Counted from the stretch's first letter, positions 26,665 to 35,528 are shown. The stretch is DNA of 64,000 bases from Hydrogenophaga sp. (GCF_025699295.1 NZ_JAILWB010000016.1:1-64000), one strand, 5' to 3'. Translations and numbers: made by a program. The notes: a model not told the origin generated them from the sequence alone.

Positions 26665-28389
26665 TCAGGCGGCCAGGCCCGGGTTGCCCTGCATGCCGAC
26701 GATGCGCGGCGTGTTGATCTTCACGCCCTTGATGACCTTCTGCCCGCGCAGGTAGCCCGAGACCACGTCCCATATCGGCTCGCCCTGCACGCCTTCCTGC
26801 ACCGATGCCCAGCCCGCGACCTTGTAGGTCTTGCCGGCCTCGATGGGCTTGCCCTTGAGGGTCATGTTGTTGATGCGCTGGCCCATCGCGGCCTTGGGCG
26901 CCACCGTGTACTGCAGGCCGCCCACGCGCACCATGTCGCCGCCCTGCTGGTAGTAGGGGTCGGGGTTGAAGATGTTGTCGGCCACGTCTTCCAGGATGGT
27001 CTTGATCTGCTCGCCGCTGAACTCGTTGAGCGTGGTGGCCGGGTAGGTCAGCGCCATCTGGTCCATCATGCGTTCGTAGGTGATCACGTCGCCGGGCAGC
27101 AGCGAGGTGCCCCAGCGCACACCGGGCGAGAAGGCGATCTCCGCGCCCTTGTCCTGCATCAGCGCGTCGCAGATGAGCTGGTCCCATGAACCGTTGAAGT
27201 TGCCGCGCCGGTACAGCAGGTCTTCCGTCACGGCGAGCTTCTCTTCGAGCTTGTCCTTGTACGGTGCGCGCACCTTGTCGATGTGCGCCTGCATGGCGGC
27301 ATCGGCCGGCAGCAGATTGGAGAAGATGGGCAGCAGCTTGTAGCGGAAGCCCTGCACCTTGCCACCGCGCACATCGAAGTCGAGCACACCGAGGAACTTG
27401 CTGTTCGATCCGGCGTTGGTCACCAGCGTCTGGCCGCCGCCGTTCTTCACCACGAAGGGCGCGGGCATGCCGTCGTGCGTGTGGCCGCCCAGGATGGCAT
27501 CGATGCCGCGCACACGGCCCGCCATCTTGATGTCCACGTCCATGCCGTTGTGCGAGAGCACCACGACCACCTGCGCACCCTTGCCGCGCACCTCGTCCAC
27601 CATCTTCTGCATGTGCTCGTCCTGGATGCCGAAGGTCCAGTCGGGCACCATGTAGCGCGGGTTGGCGATGGGGGTGTAGGGAAATGCCTGGCCGATCACC
27701 GCGACCTGCACGCCGTTCATCTCGCGCAGCGCGTAGGGCTTGAAGACCATGTCCTCGAAGTCGGTGGTCTTGATGTTCTGCGCGAGGAATTCCATGTTCC
27801 CCTTGAGGTCCTTCTCCACGATTTCCTGCACGCGCTTCGCGCCGAAGGTGTGTTCCCAGTGCGAGGTCATCATGTTCACGCCGAGCAGCTTGCAGGCGTC
27901 GACCATGTCCTGGCCGTTGGTCCACAGCGAGGTGGCCGAACCCTGCCAGGTGTCGCCGCCATCGAGCAGCAGCGCATTGGGCCGGCTGGCCTTGAGCTGT
28001 TTCACCAGGGTGGCCAGGTGCGCGAAGCCGCCGACCTTGCCGTAGGTCTTCGCAGCCTGGCTGAAGTTCAGGTAGGTGAACGCATGCGCCTGCGCGGTGC
28101 CGGGCTTGATGCCGAACTGCTTGAGCAGCTTCTCGCCGACGATGTGCGGCGGACGGCCCACCGCGTCGGCAATGCCGAGGTTCACGCTGGGTTCGCGAAA
28201 GTGGATCGGCGTGAGCTGCGCGTGGCAGTCGGTGAAGTGCAGAAAGCTCACGTTGCCGAACGCGGGCACGTCATACAGCCGCTCGCCAGCGCCGGGCGCC
28301 GCGGCCAGCACGTCGCGCTGGTTGAGGGCCATGCCGGTGGCGCTGGCCACGGCGAGCACCTGCATGAATTCACGGCGGCTGAAACTCAT
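26665..28389 (-). CDS. soxB: Thiosulfohydrolase SoxB
   Basis: 574 residues. It hydrolyses sulfate from the thiosulfate-loaded SoxYZ carrier in the periplasm, with a dimanganese centre. A Tat signal SRREFMQVLAVASATG opens the protein. Metal motifs FTDCHAQLTP, LDGGDTWQGS, HWEHTFG, VVLSHNGMDVD and ILGGHTHDGMP follow in 5'-nucleotidase order. The ATG at 28389 is chosen because it gives the Tat signal. Last gene of soxCDYZAXB, separated from soxX by 95 bp with a strong hairpin, so it may have its own expression control. Confidence 0.96.
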   Translation of the reverse strand: MSFSRREFMQVLAVASATGMALNQRDVLAAAPGAGERLYDVPAFGNVSFLHFTDCHAQLTPIHFREPSVNLGIADAVGRPPHIVGEKLLKQFGIKPGTAQAHAFTYLNFSQAAKTYGKVGGFAHLATLVKQLKASRPNALLLDGGDTWQGSATSLWTNGQDMVDACKLLGVNMMTSHWEHTFGAKRVQEIVEKDLKGNMEFLAQNIKTTDFEDMVFKPYALREMNGVQVAVIGQAFPYTPIANPRYMVPDWTFGIQDEHMQKMVDEVRGKGAQVVVVLSHNGMDVDIKMAGRVRGIDAILGGHTHDGMPAPFVVKNGGGQTLVTNAGSNSKFLGVLDFDVRGGKVQGFRYKLLPIFSNLLPADAAMQAHIDKVRAPYKDKLEEKLAVTEDLLYRRGNFNGSWDQLICDALMQDKGAEIAFSPGVRWGTSLLPGDVITYERMMDQMALTYPATTLNEFSGEQIKTILEDVADNIFNPDPYYQQGGDMVRVGGLQYTVAPKAAMGQRINNMTLKGKPIEAGKTYKVAGWASVQEGVQGEPIWDVVSGYLRGQKVIKGVKINTPRIVGMQGNPGLAA

Positions 28390-28447
28390 CTCTGGACCTA
28401 TCAATAATTGAACGCTGATATTTGCGCGAAATTTTTTTGACCGGATA

Positions 28448-28476
28448 CCCCGGTCACCCGTGAAGGGTGACCGGGG
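28448..28476. other. Strong hairpin between soxX and soxB
   Basis: Perfect 12-bp stem CCCCGGTCACCC/GGGTGACCGGGG with a five-base loop. On the transcribed (minus) strand it is followed by an A run, not a T run, so it is not a classical terminator. It could protect the soxX mRNA 3' end or mark a processing site ahead of soxB. Confidence 0.7.
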
Positions 28477-28484
28477 AGCGGCCG

Positions 28485-29138
28485 CTACTTGTTCACCGGT
28501 GAGGCCGGGTCGAGCAGCAGGGCCATCACGTCCTTGAGCTGCGCCTCGTTGAGGATGCCCTTGTGGCCCACGCGCGGCATCTGCGAACACGCGTTGTAGG
28601 CGCGCGAGTTCCACAGCTTGCCCCAGGTGTATTCCACGATCGCCTTGCTGCCGGCAGCGTTCGGGTCGGTCACGCCGCGCAGCTTGCCGTAGTTGTAGAG
28701 GCTGGGGCCCAGGGTGCCGAAGGAGATTTCTTCCTTGCTGATCTGGTGGCAGTTGTAGCAGTTGCCCCCATTGGCGGCGTCGGCCTTGTCGGACCAGGTC
28801 AGGCCACGGCCGCTCTGCGCGATCTTCTCGCCCGCCTTCCAGTCACCCAGGAACTTGCCGTCGCTGGGCCACTTCACGGTCTTCATGTTGGCCGCCTCGA
28901 TGGCCTTGGCGGTGGCCTCGGCAATCGGCTTGCCTGCCACGTCGGCGGCCGCGCATTCGCGGTTGGCGTCGTCCTGCGCCAGGCGGTCCATCGTGGCGAT
29001 GCCGCGGGGCTGGAACGAGTTGTTGATGATGTCGGCGGCGGCCTTGTCGTAGTCGGCGGCCGAGGGCGATGCGGTGCAGCCCGAGAGCGCGATGGCGGCA
29101 ACCGGCAGCAAGGCGTAGGCGAAGTGGATCTTTTTCAT
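28485..29138 (-). CDS. soxX: Sulfur oxidation cytochrome c SoxX
   Basis: 217 residues. Partner of SoxA in the heterodimer that couples thiosulfate to SoxYZ. A single heme site, CYNCH, lies at about 128-132, and the axial Met ligand is probably in SQMPRVG. The N-terminus MKKIHFAYALLPVAAIALSGC contains a lipobox (Cys21), so the protein may be membrane anchored. It is longer than minimal SoxX because of an N-terminal segment with extra Cys (RECAAADV). GGAG precedes the ATG; soxA ends 16 bp upstream. Confidence 0.94.
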   Translation of the reverse strand: MKKIHFAYALLPVAAIALSGCTASPSAADYDKAAADIINNSFQPRGIATMDRLAQDDANRECAAADVAGKPIAEATAKAIEAANMKTVKWPSDGKFLGDWKAGEKIAQSGRGLTWSDKADAANGGNCYNCHQISKEEISFGTLGPSLYNYGKLRGVTDPNAAGSKAIVEYTWGKLWNSRAYNACSQMPRVGHKGILNEAQLKDVMALLLDPASPVNK

Positions 29139-29154
29139 GTCAATGGTCTCCGGT

Positions 29155-29964
29155 TCAGCGCTTGATGGCGGGCACGGCGGACTCGGCGCCCTTGGCGTTC
29201 ACGCCCATGTAGACACCGAGCGCAATGGTGGCGTCGCTGCCGAACTTGGGCTCGGGAAAGCGCTGCTGGCGGAAGCAGTCGTGCAGGCGCAGTTGCATGC
29301 TCCACATCTGCGCGTTGGAGACCCGGTAGGCCGGCCAGGCGGCAAAGCCGATGCCGTCGCCCGGGTTCCTGGTGAGATTGGGCAGGTCCTGCAGGCGGAT
29401 GCGCTTGTCGTCGCTGCCATGGCAGGAAGCGCAGGAGAAATCGTGCGTGCCACCGCGCGTGAAGAACATGCGCTTGCCGGCTTCGAACATCAGCTTTTCC
29501 TGCGGATGCGATTGCGGCAGGTTGAACTCCATGCCCTTGGAGGCCGTGGCCACATAGGTGGCCAGCGCCGTCACGTTGGCCATTTCACCCCGGCGGAATG
29601 GTGTCTTGGCGATGGCCGCGCCATCGAAGCCCTGCAGGGTTTCCATGCAGGTCACGAGCCGCGACTCCAGGTCCTGCACACGGCCGGTGTCCTTGAAGAA
29701 ACGGGGCAGTTCGACAAAGGCCCCCTTGATCACGCCCGGGCCCTTGCCCAGGTCGCACTGCTCGAGTGACACGTTCTTTGGCCCCCGTTTCTGTTTCCAG
29801 AGCTCTTCACCCTTCATCTCGTACAGCTCGGCAGGGTTGCCGTCCTGCAGCATCTCGCGGTACTTGGCGATGGCCTCTGCGGTCGCGTCCTGGGCCTGGG
29901 CTGCGCCCAGTCCGGCGGCCAGGGCCGTGGACACCAGCAGGCCTCGTGTCAGGTGAAGTTTCAT
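29155..29964 (-). CDS. soxA: Sulfur oxidation cytochrome c SoxA
   Basis: 269 residues with a Sec signal ending AQA. It forms SoxAX, which oxidatively joins thiosulfate to the SoxY cysteine. Only one CxxCH heme site is present (CASCH, about 177-181). The first site is replaced by lone cysteines in SLEQCDLG and LVTCMETLQG, as in monoheme SoxA, where these form a disulfide. The active-site Cys, a heme ligand as persulfide, is in LHDCFRQQRFP. AGGAG lies seven bases before the ATG. Confidence 0.95.
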   Translation of the reverse strand: MKLHLTRGLLVSTALAAGLGAAQAQDATAEAIAKYREMLQDGNPAELYEMKGEELWKQKRGPKNVSLEQCDLGKGPGVIKGAFVELPRFFKDTGRVQDLESRLVTCMETLQGFDGAAIAKTPFRRGEMANVTALATYVATASKGMEFNLPQSHPQEKLMFEAGKRMFFTRGGTHDFSCASCHGSDDKRIRLQDLPNLTRNPGDGIGFAAWPAYRVSNAQMWSMQLRLHDCFRQQRFPEPKFGSDATIALGVYMGVNAKGAESAVPAIKR

Positions 29965-30040
29965 GGGGGTCTCCTCGTTGTCGTGGTGAAAAACTCAAGG
30001 ACGGCCAGGCCATGGCGACCCGCCGTCCACAGGCGCGCGC

Positions 30041-30352
30041 TCAGGCAATGGTGGCTTCGTCGGTGCGGCTGTCGTCCTTGGAGTCCACCCATTTCACGAC
30101 GACCTTGTCGCCCTTGGCGGCGCCCTTGAACTTGAACGACAGGAAGGGGTTCTGCGCCACGGATCCACTGAACATGGCCTGCAGCACCGTCTTGCCGTTG
30201 TGGGTGGCCACCACGTCCTTGATGAAGTGAGCCGGGATGAGGTTGCCGGAAGCGTCGCGGCGGGTGCCGGGCTCCATGATGTGGGACATGAGAATGCGGA
30301 CGGTGGTTTCGTCACCGGCAAGAGCGGCGCGGATGCGCATCGGATCGGCCAT
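30041..30352 (-). CDS. soxZ: Thiosulfate oxidation carrier complex protein SoxZ
   Basis: 103 residues, the immunoglobulin-like partner of SoxY. The start MADPMRIRAALAGDETTVRILMSH and FKGAAKGDKVVVKWVDSKDD are typical. No signal peptide: SoxZ is exported with SoxY, which has a Tat signal. Located between soxY and soxA with gaps of 57 and 76 bp. Confidence 0.96.
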   Translation of the reverse strand: MADPMRIRAALAGDETTVRILMSHIMEPGTRRDASGNLIPAHFIKDVVATHNGKTVLQAMFSGSVAQNPFLSFKFKGAAKGDKVVVKWVDSKDDSRTDEATIA

Positions 30353-30409
30353 GATGGACTCCTGAAATCTGTGAGTGAGATGAATGCAATGCGGTCGGGT
30401 GGGGCGCGA

Positions 30410-30865
30410 TCAGCCGCCGCAGCCGCCCAGCGTGACCTTGGTTTCCTTGGTGGCCGAATACAGCTTGCCATCGGCCTTGACGATCGCGATCACGTTGCTG
30501 CTCTGGCCCATCTTCAGGCGGGTCTGCACCTCGGGCGCCGTGCCGGCGGGGATGATGAAGCCGGCCGACAGGGGCATCGGGTTCTTTTCGACGAGCAGGT
30601 AGATCTCGGTGGTGTTGGGCAGCTTGCTGGCGGCGCCCACAGGCACCACGGCGCCGTTCTCGGCGATGTCGGGCGCCACCACGGTAACCTGGTCGCTGTT
30701 GGCGGGCGTGCCGCCCACGGCCTTGAGCGCGTCGGCCAGCGTCTTCACTTCGAAGCCGGCGCGCTCCACGGCGGCCTGGGCCTGGCCCTGGGTGATGACG
30801 CCCAGCGACACCAGCGTGGCGAACGCCCCGGTGGTCTTGAGGGCGACACGGCGTGAGTTGTTCAT
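30410..30865 (-). CDS. soxY: Thiosulfate oxidation carrier protein SoxY
   Basis: 151 residues. The C-terminal tail VTLGGCGG carries the Cys that holds sulfur intermediates during the Sox cycle. A Tat-type leader MNNSRRVALKTTGAFATLVSLG is present. The ATG at 30865 has AGGAG eight bases upstream; a longer frame to 30991 is rejected since it lacks any signal. 165 bp separate it from soxD, and the gap contains an AT-rich palindrome that may be a promoter or operator for soxYZAXB. Confidence 0.96.
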   Translation of the reverse strand: MNNSRRVALKTTGAFATLVSLGVITQGQAQAAVERAGFEVKTLADALKAVGGTPANSDQVTVVAPDIAENGAVVPVGAASKLPNTTEIYLLVEKNPMPLSAGFIIPAGTAPEVQTRLKMGQSSNVIAIVKADGKLYSATKETKVTLGGCGG

Positions 30866-30973
30866 GGGGAGCTCCTGTCCTATGAGAGAAAGAAAATCGA
30901 TCGAGTGTAGAGGCTGGGACATTCCTTGCGCAGGGGCGCAGCTTACGGCCAGCACGGGGTGAGGGGTCTTGGT

Positions 30974-30987
30974 ATTTACGAGTAAAT
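30974..30987. promoter_or_regulatory. AT-rich palindrome upstream of soxY
   Basis: ATTTAC-GA-GTAAAT, perfect 6-bp arms, in the 165-bp soxD-soxY gap. It shares TACTC(A/G)TA (minus strand) with a site upstream of soxC at 33496-33503. A regulator such as the ArsR-type SoxR could bind here; this is inference. Confidence 0.4.
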
Positions 30988-31030
30988 GCAAATATTTAGA
31001 AGCACGCCTGATTGCTCACGCGTTGCGGGC

Positions 31031-32104
31031 TCACTTCGCGCCGGCCGCGATCCATCGTGCAATGGCGGCGGCTTCTGTCGCGCTCAACTGCGGCTGCGCA
31101 GGCATGGGCACGGCACCGAACACGCCCACGCCGCCTTCGCGGATCTTGACGGCCAGGTAGGCCTCCAGGCGCTCCTGCCCTTTGTGCTTGAGCGCGATCT
31201 CGGTGAAGCCCGGCCCCACGATCTTCTGCGACATGCCATGGCAGGCGGTGCAGCTGTTGGCGGCGAGCAAGGCCTTCACATCACTCGCGATGGGCTTTGC
31301 GCTGGCGACCACCACCGGCATGGCGCGCGGCGTGCTGCCCACGGGCGCGGTGGGCGCGGGTTGGGTCGTGTCGGCGCCACGCACCGGGCCGATCACGCGG
31401 TTCTGTTCGGCAATGTTGCCGTGCGCGTCGCGCGCGAAGTCGGGCAACGAGGAACGGATGGTCGGCTCCACCGGGCAGTTCTTCATGCAGGCCACGTTCT
31501 TCACGTCGCCCTTGCCTTCCACCTTCCACAGCGGCTCGTGGAACACCATGCCGTTGCGGTTGGGCATGCGCTGCTGGACCTCGGCGATGTTGCGCTCGTT
31601 CAGCGTGAAGTCGGCCGGCACCACTTCGGCCAGGCTCAGGATGTAGGCGGTCACGGCATACACCTCGTCGGCAGTGAGCGTCTTGGGCGCGTTCCAGGGC
31701 ATCGCACGGTTGATGTAGTCCCACAGCGTGGAGACCGTGGCCAGCTTCATCATCGTGGTCTTCTGCGGAAAGGTGCTGCCCGGCTCCAGGTTCTTCACCC
31801 GCCCGCGTTCGATGTCCGCCTTCGTTGTGCCGCCCACGATGGGCGTGAACACCTCGTTGGATTCACCAAAGCTGCCATGGCAGGACGCGCACTGCGCTTC
31901 CCACAGGCGCTCGCCCTGCTTCACGCTGCCCGACCCTGCGGGCAGGCCCTTGAAGTCGGGGCGCACGTCGATGTCCCAGGCCTTCACCTCGGCTTTCGTG
32001 GCATCGCGGCCGATGCCGTGCCAGGGCGGGTTCTGGGCCAGGGCGGTGGCGCTTGCCAGCGCGGTGGCCAGGCAGATCAGCAGGGTTCGCATGAGCGGCT
32101 TCAT
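31031..32104 (-). CDS. soxD: Sulfane dehydrogenase cytochrome subunit SoxD
   Basis: 357 residues with a Sec signal ending ALA|QNPP. It is the diheme c partner of SoxC and passes the electrons from oxidation of the SoxY-bound sulfane sulfur. Heme sites are CASCH (about 66-70) and CTACH near 290. The ATG at 32104 overlaps the soxC stop by one base (TGATG). A second ATG 12 bases on is also possible. An open frame running on through soxC is a shadow, not a fusion. Confidence 0.94.
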   Translation of the reverse strand: MKPLMRTLLICLATALASATALAQNPPWHGIGRDATKAEVKAWDIDVRPDFKGLPAGSGSVKQGERLWEAQCASCHGSFGESNEVFTPIVGGTTKADIERGRVKNLEPGSTFPQKTTMMKLATVSTLWDYINRAMPWNAPKTLTADEVYAVTAYILSLAEVVPADFTLNERNIAEVQQRMPNRNGMVFHEPLWKVEGKGDVKNVACMKNCPVEPTIRSSLPDFARDAHGNIAEQNRVIGPVRGADTTQPAPTAPVGSTPRAMPVVVASAKPIASDVKALLAANSCTACHGMSQKIVGPGFTEIALKHKGQERLEAYLAVKIREGGVGVFGAVPMPAQPQLSATEAAAIARWIAAGAK

Positions 32105-33444
32105 CAATAGACGTGCACGTTGGAGACTTCGCCGTTTTCGGCGACGCGCCACGACTGAATGGCGTTCTGGTGATAGACCGAGCGTGTGCCGCGTACCGCG
32201 CGCAGCTGGTTGATCTTGGGCTGCACGTAGCCCGTGCTGTCGATCGCGCGGCTCTGCAGCACGGCGGGTTGGCCGTCCCACACCCAGTCGATGTTGAAGC
32301 GCGTGAGCGCCTTGGGCAGCACCGGGCCTTCCAGGCGCGCGGTGCGCCAGTTGCGCCCGCCGTCCACGCTGACGTCCACCCGCTTGACCGTGCCCCGGCC
32401 CGACCAGGCCAGCCCGGTCACGTTGTAGTAACCCTTGTCGAGCAGCGTCTGGCCGCCCGAGGGCGTGGTGATCACGCTCTTGCACTCCTGGATGCCGGTG
32501 TACTGGCGGTGCGTGCCGTCGGGCATGTGGTCGATGTAGTGGATGGCCTCGTCCTTGGTGGCCCATTTCTGGTCGCCCACTTCGAGGCGGCGCAGGTACT
32601 TCACCCAGCTCACGCCCTGGATGCCCGGCACCACCAGGCGCAGCGGGTACCCGTTCTCGGGGCGCAGCATCTCGCCGTTCATGCCCCAGGCCACCAGGCA
32701 GTCGTCCATGGCGCGGTCCATGTCGATGGTGCGCGTCATGGACGAACCGTCGGCACCCTCTGCCAGCACGTACTTGCCATTCTTCCTGTCGTAGCCGCAC
32801 ATCTCCAGCAGCGTGGAGAGCAGCACGCCGGTGAATTCGCAGCAGCTCAGCATGCCGTGCGTGTACTGCACCGAAGGCAGGGCCACGTTGCCCCACTCGG
32901 GCGCGGAGTTGGCGCCGCATTCGATGAAGTGGATGCGCGAGACGCTGGGCAGGCGCATCAGGTCGTCCATGGTGAAGACGCGTTCGCGCTTGACCAGGCC
33001 GTTGACCATCAAGCGGTGTTTCGACGGGTCGATGTCCCACCAGCCCTGGTGGTGGCGCTCGAAGTGCAGGCCGTTGGGCGTGATGATGCCGAACAGGCCC
33101 TGCAGCGGTGCGAAGCTCACCGAGGCCTGCGGCACGCGCGTGAGGCCCGGGCTCTGGCGGCGCTGCAGGTTGCCCTCCCACTGGCTGGGTGCGCCGTAGC
33201 CTTGCAGGGCCACGGGCTGTCCCAGGCCGGTGCTGTGCGGCGGCAGCTTGAGGATGGCGTCTTCGCCCTCGGCGGCCAGGGCGCGCGTACCCGCGGCGGC
33301 CGAGACGGCGCCCGCGCCCATGGCGAGGGCCTTGCCCATGAAGCTGCGCCGCGCCTTGCGGGCCTGCTCCAGCTTGTCGGCGCCGAGGTGGTTTTCGGGG
33401 GCGGGCAGAACGCGCCCGATGACGTCGTTCAAATCTTGGGACAC
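32104..33444 (-). CDS. soxC: Sulfane dehydrogenase molybdenum subunit SoxC
   Basis: 446 residues of the sulfite oxidase family. A Tat signal KARRSFMGKALAMGAGAV is at about 30-48. The molybdopterin-ligating Cys lies in GMLSCCEFTG, and the dimerisation domain follows (VSVDGGRNWRTARL). With SoxD it oxidises the outer sulfur of SoxY-cysteine-S, allowing full oxidation without stored sulfur. The start is GTG at 33444 with AAGGA nine bases upstream. First gene of the cluster. Confidence 0.95.
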   Translation of the reverse strand: MSQDLNDVIGRVLPAPENHLGADKLEQARKARRSFMGKALAMGAGAVSAAAGTRALAAEGEDAILKLPPHSTGLGQPVALQGYGAPSQWEGNLQRRQSPGLTRVPQASVSFAPLQGLFGIITPNGLHFERHHQGWWDIDPSKHRLMVNGLVKRERVFTMDDLMRLPSVSRIHFIECGANSAPEWGNVALPSVQYTHGMLSCCEFTGVLLSTLLEMCGYDRKNGKYVLAEGADGSSMTRTIDMDRAMDDCLVAWGMNGEMLRPENGYPLRLVVPGIQGVSWVKYLRRLEVGDQKWATKDEAIHYIDHMPDGTHRQYTGIQECKSVITTPSGGQTLLDKGYYNVTGLAWSGRGTVKRVDVSVDGGRNWRTARLEGPVLPKALTRFNIDWVWDGQPAVLQSRAIDSTGYVQPKINQLRAVRGTRSVYHQNAIQSWRVAENGEVSNVHVY

Positions 33445-33491
33445 TTGCGGATTCCTTGTGATGCGCGATGGCCAATCGCCGTGATGAAACG

Positions 33492-33505
33492 ACTATATGA
33501 GTAGT
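33492..33505. promoter_or_regulatory. AT-rich imperfect palindrome upstream of soxC
   Basis: ACTA-N6-TAGT in the AT-rich part of the 282-bp divergent region between soxC and the cytochrome c gene. It contains the same TACTC(A/G)TA octamer (minus strand) as the soxY site. The rest of the region holds no gene that I can support. Confidence 0.35.
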
Positions 33506-33726
33506 TGCTGATATTCTGATTGGTACAAACCCGCACCAACAAGTTCGCGAAGGCGGTCAGACTTTCCAGGCCGGCGGGCGCCGCGGCGCATGCACGCCGG
33601 GGCGCTCGCCAGGGCCTGCGGGACAAGATGTCGACCGCCCGTGTAGCATCGCCATGCACAATGGCTGGCGGCACTTCATTGCTACAGTTTTTGGCGACCC
33701 CGTTTCACAACGTTCAGGAGACCACG

Positions 33727-34029
33727 ATGAAGAGAACGAAGAACTGGCTGCTGGCGGGCGTGTTCTGCGCCGCTGCGGCAGGCGCGCACGCCCAGGTCAA
33801 CCAGATCAAGGTGTGGGCCGCGGCCTGCGCCAACTGCCACGGCACCGATGGCCGGGCGCAACCGGGCACCATCTCGCTGGCCGGCCAGAGCAAGGACGAC
33901 CTGCTGCAAAAGCTGCTCGACTTCAAGAACGGCAAGCGGCCCGCGACCGTGATGCACCAGCTCTCCAAGGGCTACTCCGACGAGCAACTGGCCCAGATCG
34001 CCGGCTATTTCGCCGCCCAGAAGAAATAA
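33727..34029 (+). CDS. Monoheme cytochrome c (c553/FccA- or SoxE-like)
   Basis: 100 residues with a signal peptide ending AHA|QVNQ. A single heme site CANCH is at about 36-40, and the likely Met ligand is in TVMHQLSKGYS. It is 12 bp upstream of the flavocytochrome c flavoprotein gene, so it is probably the heme partner of that flavoprotein, though the usual partner is often diheme. AGGAG precedes the ATG at 33727. Divergent from the sox operon. Confidence 0.88.
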   Translation: MKRTKNWLLAGVFCAAAAGAHAQVNQIKVWAAACANCHGTDGRAQPGTISLAGQSKDDLLQKLLDFKNGKRPATVMHQLSKGYSDEQLAQIAGYFAAQKK

Positions 34030-34041
34030 GGAGTCCATACC

Positions 34042-35319
34042 ATGCAACGCCGTCAATTCGTTCAAACGCTGGGCGCGGGCTCCGCCGTCGCCAGCCTCGG
34101 TCTGCTCAGCGGCTGCGCCACCATGGGCAGCGGTGGCAAGGTCGTGGTGGTCGGGGGTGGCTACGGTGGCGCTACCGCCGCCAAGTACGTGCGACTCTTC
34201 TCCGACCACAGCATCGACGTGACGCTGGTCGAACCCAATGCGGCATTTGTCTCGTGCCCAATCTCCAACCTCGTGCTCGGCGGCCACAAGACCATGGCCG
34301 AGATCACCACGCCCTACGACAACCTGGGCAAGCGCCACGGCGTGAAGGTGGTGCGCGACATGGTGGCCAGCATCGACCCGGACAAGCGCACCGTGAAGCT
34401 GGCCAGCGGTGGCGAGCTGTCCTACGACCGCCTGATCCTCTCGCCCGGGATCGACTTCATGTGGAACACCCTGCCCGGCATGGCCAAGCCCGGCGCCGCC
34501 GACAAGGTGCTGCACGCCTGGAAGGCCGGCCCCCAGACCGTCGCGCTGCGCCGGCAACTGGAGGCCCTGCCCGATGGCGGCGTGTACGCGCTCTCCATTC
34601 CGCTGGCACCGTACCGCTGCCCACCCGGCCCCTACGAGCGCGCCTGCATGGTCGCGAGCTACTTCAAGAAGGCCAAGCCAAAGAGCAAGGTCGTCGTGTT
34701 TGATGCCAACGACGACATCACCTCCAAGAAGGGCCTGTTCATGAAGGCCTGGAAGGACCACTACGACGGCATGATCGACTACCGCCCCAAGCACAGGCTG
34801 GTCGACGTGGACGCCGCCACCAACACCCTGAAGTTCGACTTCAACGACGACTTCAAGGCCGGCGTGGCCAACGTGATCCCGAACATGCGCGCGGGCGACA
34901 TCGCGGTGAAGACCGGTCTGGCCACCGCCAACGCGCGCTGGTGCGAGGTGGACTTCCTGACCTTCGAATCGAAGGCGGCGAAGAACATCCATGTGCTGGG
35001 CGACGCGATCCAGGGGGCGCCGGCCATGCCCAAATCGGGCCACATGGCCAACCAGCACGGCAAGACCTGCGCGGCCGCCGTGGTCTCGCTGCTGCAGGGC
35101 AAGGAACCCCCGTCGCTGCCGATCTACGCCAACACCTGCTACAGCTTCGTCACGGCCAGCGACGTGGTGCACGTGGCCAGCGTGCACCGCTACGACGCCG
35201 AGAAGAAGACGATGCTGCCGGTGCCGGGATCGGGTGGCGTCTCCACCGCCGCGAGCGAACTCGAAGGCCAGTACGCCATGGCCTGGGCGCGCAACATCTG
35301 GGCCGATTCGCTGGCCTGA
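34042..35319 (+). CDS. fccB: Flavocytochrome c sulfide dehydrogenase flavoprotein (SoxF/FccB)
   Basis: 425 residues. Oxidises sulfide in the periplasm and passes electrons to cytochrome c. A Tat leader MQRRQFVQTLGAG is followed by a lipobox-like LLSGC. The FAD motif VVVVGGGYGGATAAKY opens the mature protein. The Cys pair lies in VSCPISN (FAD-linked Cys) and YRCPPGPYERA. The C-terminal FCSD domain ends in YAMAWARNIWADSLA. Coupled to the cytochrome c gene 12 bp upstream; a terminator follows. Confidence 0.93.
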   Translation: MQRRQFVQTLGAGSAVASLGLLSGCATMGSGGKVVVVGGGYGGATAAKYVRLFSDHSIDVTLVEPNAAFVSCPISNLVLGGHKTMAEITTPYDNLGKRHGVKVVRDMVASIDPDKRTVKLASGGELSYDRLILSPGIDFMWNTLPGMAKPGAADKVLHAWKAGPQTVALRRQLEALPDGGVYALSIPLAPYRCPPGPYERACMVASYFKKAKPKSKVVVFDANDDITSKKGLFMKAWKDHYDGMIDYRPKHRLVDVDAATNTLKFDFNDDFKAGVANVIPNMRAGDIAVKTGLATANARWCEVDFLTFESKAAKNIHVLGDAIQGAPAMPKSGHMANQHGKTCAAAVVSLLQGKEPPSLPIYANTCYSFVTASDVVHVASVHRYDAEKKTMLPVPGSGGVSTAASELEGQYAMAWARNIWADSLA

Positions 35320-35343
35320 ACGGCGCCCGGCCCGCACCGCGCA

Positions 35344-35370
35344 ACGCCCCGCTGGCAGCGGGGCGTTTTT
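35344..35370 (+). terminator. Rho-independent terminator after fccB
   Basis: Stem ACGCCCCGCT (35344-35353) with its complement (35357-35366), loop GGC, ending in a run of T to 35370. Confidence 0.9.
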
Positions 35371-35431
35371 CATGGTGCGCACGGCTTGCCGGCAGGCACG
35401 AACGTATACTCCCACCCGTGCCGCAAGGCAT

Positions 35432-35528
35432 ATCCGCTAGGGGTGTTGCACCGGGGTTTCTGCCCCGGTCGCGACTGAGAAAGTCCCTTTGAACCTGATT
35501 GAGGTAATCCTCGCGCAGGGAAGCAGGC
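35432..35528 (+). promoter_or_regulatory. TPP riboswitch (THI element)
   Basis: The conserved cores are in order: CCGCTAGGGGTG, then ACTGAGA, CCCTTTGAACCTGAT and GCAGGGAAGCAGG. It lies 85 bp upstream of cytX. Thiamine pyrophosphate binding should lower cytX translation or transcription. The arm between the two halves is a CCGGGG/CCCCGG stem. Confidence 0.95.

Noticed and set aside
28448..28476. soxX-soxB hairpin as a rho-independent terminator
   Set aside because: The transcript continues with A residues, not T, after the stem.
31031..33475. Apparent 814-residue SoxD with a long N-terminal extension
   Set aside because: The extension is the wrong frame of soxC. soxC ends and soxD begins at a TGATG overlap, and the soxD signal peptide starts there.
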